DNA of 64,000 nucleotides from Marinobacter sediminicola (GTDB lineage: Bacteria; Pseudomonadota; Gammaproteobacteria; Pseudomonadales; Oleiphilaceae), in NCBI RefSeq assembly GCF_031157525.1, contig NZ_JAVIXR010000004.1, forward strand, positions 359,900 to 423,899. The letters run 5' to 3'. The number at the start of each line of letters is the position of its first letter. Position 1 is the stretch's first letter. The position numbers and the translations under genes are program-made. The notes below the pieces were generated by a model. The model made no database searches and had not been told where the DNA came from. It saw nothing but the letters and a program-made list of their open reading frames with translations. This document shows, piece by piece, positions 62,905 to 64,000 of the stretch.

Positions 62905-62917
62905 GGCGCAAGGCAGA

Positions 62918-63760
62918 TCAGCTCTTTTTGAAGCGTTTTACGGTGGCCTCTACAGTAACCGTAAGTGACTCAAGCTCTGCCGCACGCGCGAGACCCTCCG
63001 CTCCAGCTCGATACAAGTGTGGCGTCATCGCCAACAAATCAGAAATTGCCTGCTTGCCCGGAAGGCTAAGGTTGAAGCGCACTGCAGAAGTATCCACCAT
63101 TGTGAAACCCTCAGGGGCATCACTCGGCGACTGCCGGGGCTCTTTCAATTCAGAATATATGATTTCCCGCAGCTCTATGAGGTGGTCTGGCCCTGACTCT
63201 ACCTGCACTATCTCCCCGCCTGGCCTGAGCACTCGGGCAAACTCCTTGTAAACCGGAAAGCCGAACAAGCACAGTATGCAATCCAGCGTTTCAGGCAGCA
63301 CAGGCAGATTAGCGTTACTGCCAACGACCCATGCGGGCGCTTTGTCCTGTTTGGCCGCAGATAGTATGGCCCACTTGGAGATATCCAGCCCCAGCAGCGC
63401 GAGGCGTGCAGTATCTGGCATTTTCCCTGCCAGATAGCGCATGTAGTACCCTTCCCCACAGCCCGCATCCATACAAGCGATAGCCGCATCACTGTGATTT
63501 TCATGGAACACTGCCCGATAAACTGCTTCAGCAATGGGCTCATAAAATCCCGCGGCCAGAAATCTCTGGCGCGCCGCAACCATCTCCTTGTTGTCTCCGG
63601 GATCTTTGGAGCGTTTATTCTGAACTGGCAGCAAGTGGACGTATCCCTGGCGCGCAATATCAAAACTATGGCCAGCACTACACTGCCAACTGCTCCCGTT
63701 TAACTGCAGCGCAGATCCGTCGATTGGGCAAGCAAGAGCTTCAAATGGGGTGATGGTCAT
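62918..63760 (-). CDS. rlmA: 23S rRNA (guanine-N1)-methyltransferase
   Basis: This 280-residue SAM-dependent enzyme methylates G745 (E. coli numbering) in 23S rRNA. N-terminal zinc region: Cys11 (ACPID), Cys27 and His31 in QCSAGHSFDIARQGYVHLL. The second Cys expected at position 14 is replaced by Asp. Then LPVQNKRSKDPGDN, typical of the family, and SAM motif DAGCGEGYYMRYLAGK. Complete in length. It is the last full gene in the window; the bidirectional terminator lies upstream of it. Confidence 0.9.
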   Translation of the reverse strand: MTITPFEALACPIDGSALQLNGSSWQCSAGHSFDIARQGYVHLLPVQNKRSKDPGDNKEMVAARQRFLAAGFYEPIAEAVYRAVFHENHSDAAIACMDAGCGEGYYMRYLAGKMPDTARLALLGLDISKWAILSAAKQDKAPAWVVGSNANLPVLPETLDCILCLFGFPVYKEFARVLRPGGEIVQVESGPDHLIELREIIYSELKEPRQSPSDAPEGFTMVDTSAVRFNLSLPGKQAISDLLAMTPHLYRAGAEGLARAAELESLTVTVEATVKRFKKS

Positions 63761-63821
63761 TCAGAGATATCCGCATCGGAAAAGATAACGAGTACAGGGT
63801 TACAGTTTATGATTATCCAAC

Positions 63822-63849
63822 AAAAAAGACACCCGAAGGTGTCTTTTTT
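63822..63849. terminator. Bidirectional intrinsic terminator between rlmA and etfA
   Basis: gacacc-cgaa-ggtgtc forms a six-base stem with a four-base loop, flanked by six A on one side and six T on the other. It can therefore end transcription in either direction. It lies 17 bases beyond the stop of etfA. Confidence 0.85.
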
Positions 63850-63865
63850 GTTTACTGATAGAGGG

Positions 63866-64000
63866 TTATAGAACCTTCTTCAGCTCTTCCTCAAGTTGCG
63901 GCACTGCTTCAAACAGATCCGCTACCAGGCCGTAATCGGCAACCTGGAAGATAGGTGCTTCTTCATCCTTGTTGATCGCAACGATCACTTTGGAATCAGA
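63866..64000 (-). CDS. etfA: Electron transfer flavoprotein subunit alpha, C-terminal part
   Basis: The last 44 residues are present on the reverse strand: [20 protein letters not shown], then [20 protein letters not shown], ending KKVL at the TAA (63866-63868). This is the characteristic FAD/AMP-site end of EtfA, which with EtfB carries electrons from acyl-CoA dehydrogenases to the quinone pool. The rest lies outside the window. The terminator at 63822-63849 follows. Confidence 0.9.
   Translation of the reverse strand, partial: SDSKVIVAINKDEEAPIFQVADYGLVADLFEAVPQLEEELKKVL

Overview
This window looks like chromosomal DNA of a marine gammaproteobacterium, most likely Marinobacter or a close relative. 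That call is inferred from protein resemblance and gene content: FAD-domain/SelD fusion, SenB, a short-Q-loop cytochrome bd, DUF1254 pairs, an ATP-grasp/retropepsin pair and EtfA. Base composition appears moderate, in the mid-50s percent GC. Genes are dense on both strands. I see no IS element, phage, CRISPR array or rRNA operon, and one tRNA (Leu-UAA). Families were recognised by eye, not by database search.

Layout. (1) 1-11.3 kb: an envelope and regulatory block. It holds the start of a secreted protein, an AraC regulator, a histidine kinase with almost no sensor domain, a FixJ-type regulator, a lone receiver, two secreted DUF1254 proteins, a secreted protein with a duplicated domain, an outer-membrane transporter-like protein, an overlooked 58-residue secreted peptide, an LpxR-type lipid A deacylase and a LysR regulator. 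(2) 11.4-29.5 kb: housekeeping genes. These are a small porin, pirin, adenine deaminase, malate:quinone oxidoreductase, an ATP-grasp enzyme, a retropepsin-like protease, ACP phosphodiesterase, TrkH, a carboxylesterase, an acyltransferase, RecQ, a DUF4442 protein, a solute-binding protein, an amino-acid-type chemoreceptor and a GNAT-nitrilase fusion. (3) 29.6-37.2 kb: a selenium locus. A phasin/HhH protein is translationally coupled to a FAD-oxidoreductase/SelD fusion. A SenB-like selenosugar synthase converges on it, and a three-gene Phn-like ABC importer of the type linked to selenium is divergent from senB. Together they suggest import of a selenium species, activation to selenophosphate and transfer to a sugar.

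(4) 37.2-47 kb: MipA/OmpV protein, cardiolipin synthase, small hypotheticals, a YadG/YadH-type ABC exporter with a DUF192 lipoprotein, enoyl-CoA hydratase, an AraC regulator and a membrane desaturase. (5) 47-53.9 kb: an accessory-looking block of hypotheticals, GNAT, DUF2254, SDR, GFA, DUF6500 and a 506-residue repeat protein, ending near a 47-residue membrane peptide and tRNA-Leu. (6) 54-64 kb: a methyltransferase, the cydABDC cluster with a likely ANR/FNR site upstream, a saccharopine-dehydrogenase-like reductase, two small membrane proteins, RlmA and the 3' end of etfA.

The strongest candidate for an under-described system is the selenium locus (about 30.0-37.2 kb). Secondary candidates are the repeat protein at 51.6-53.1 kb, the small secreted peptide at 8.6-8.8 kb with its inverted repeat, and the sensor-poor two-component module at 1.4-3.6 kb.
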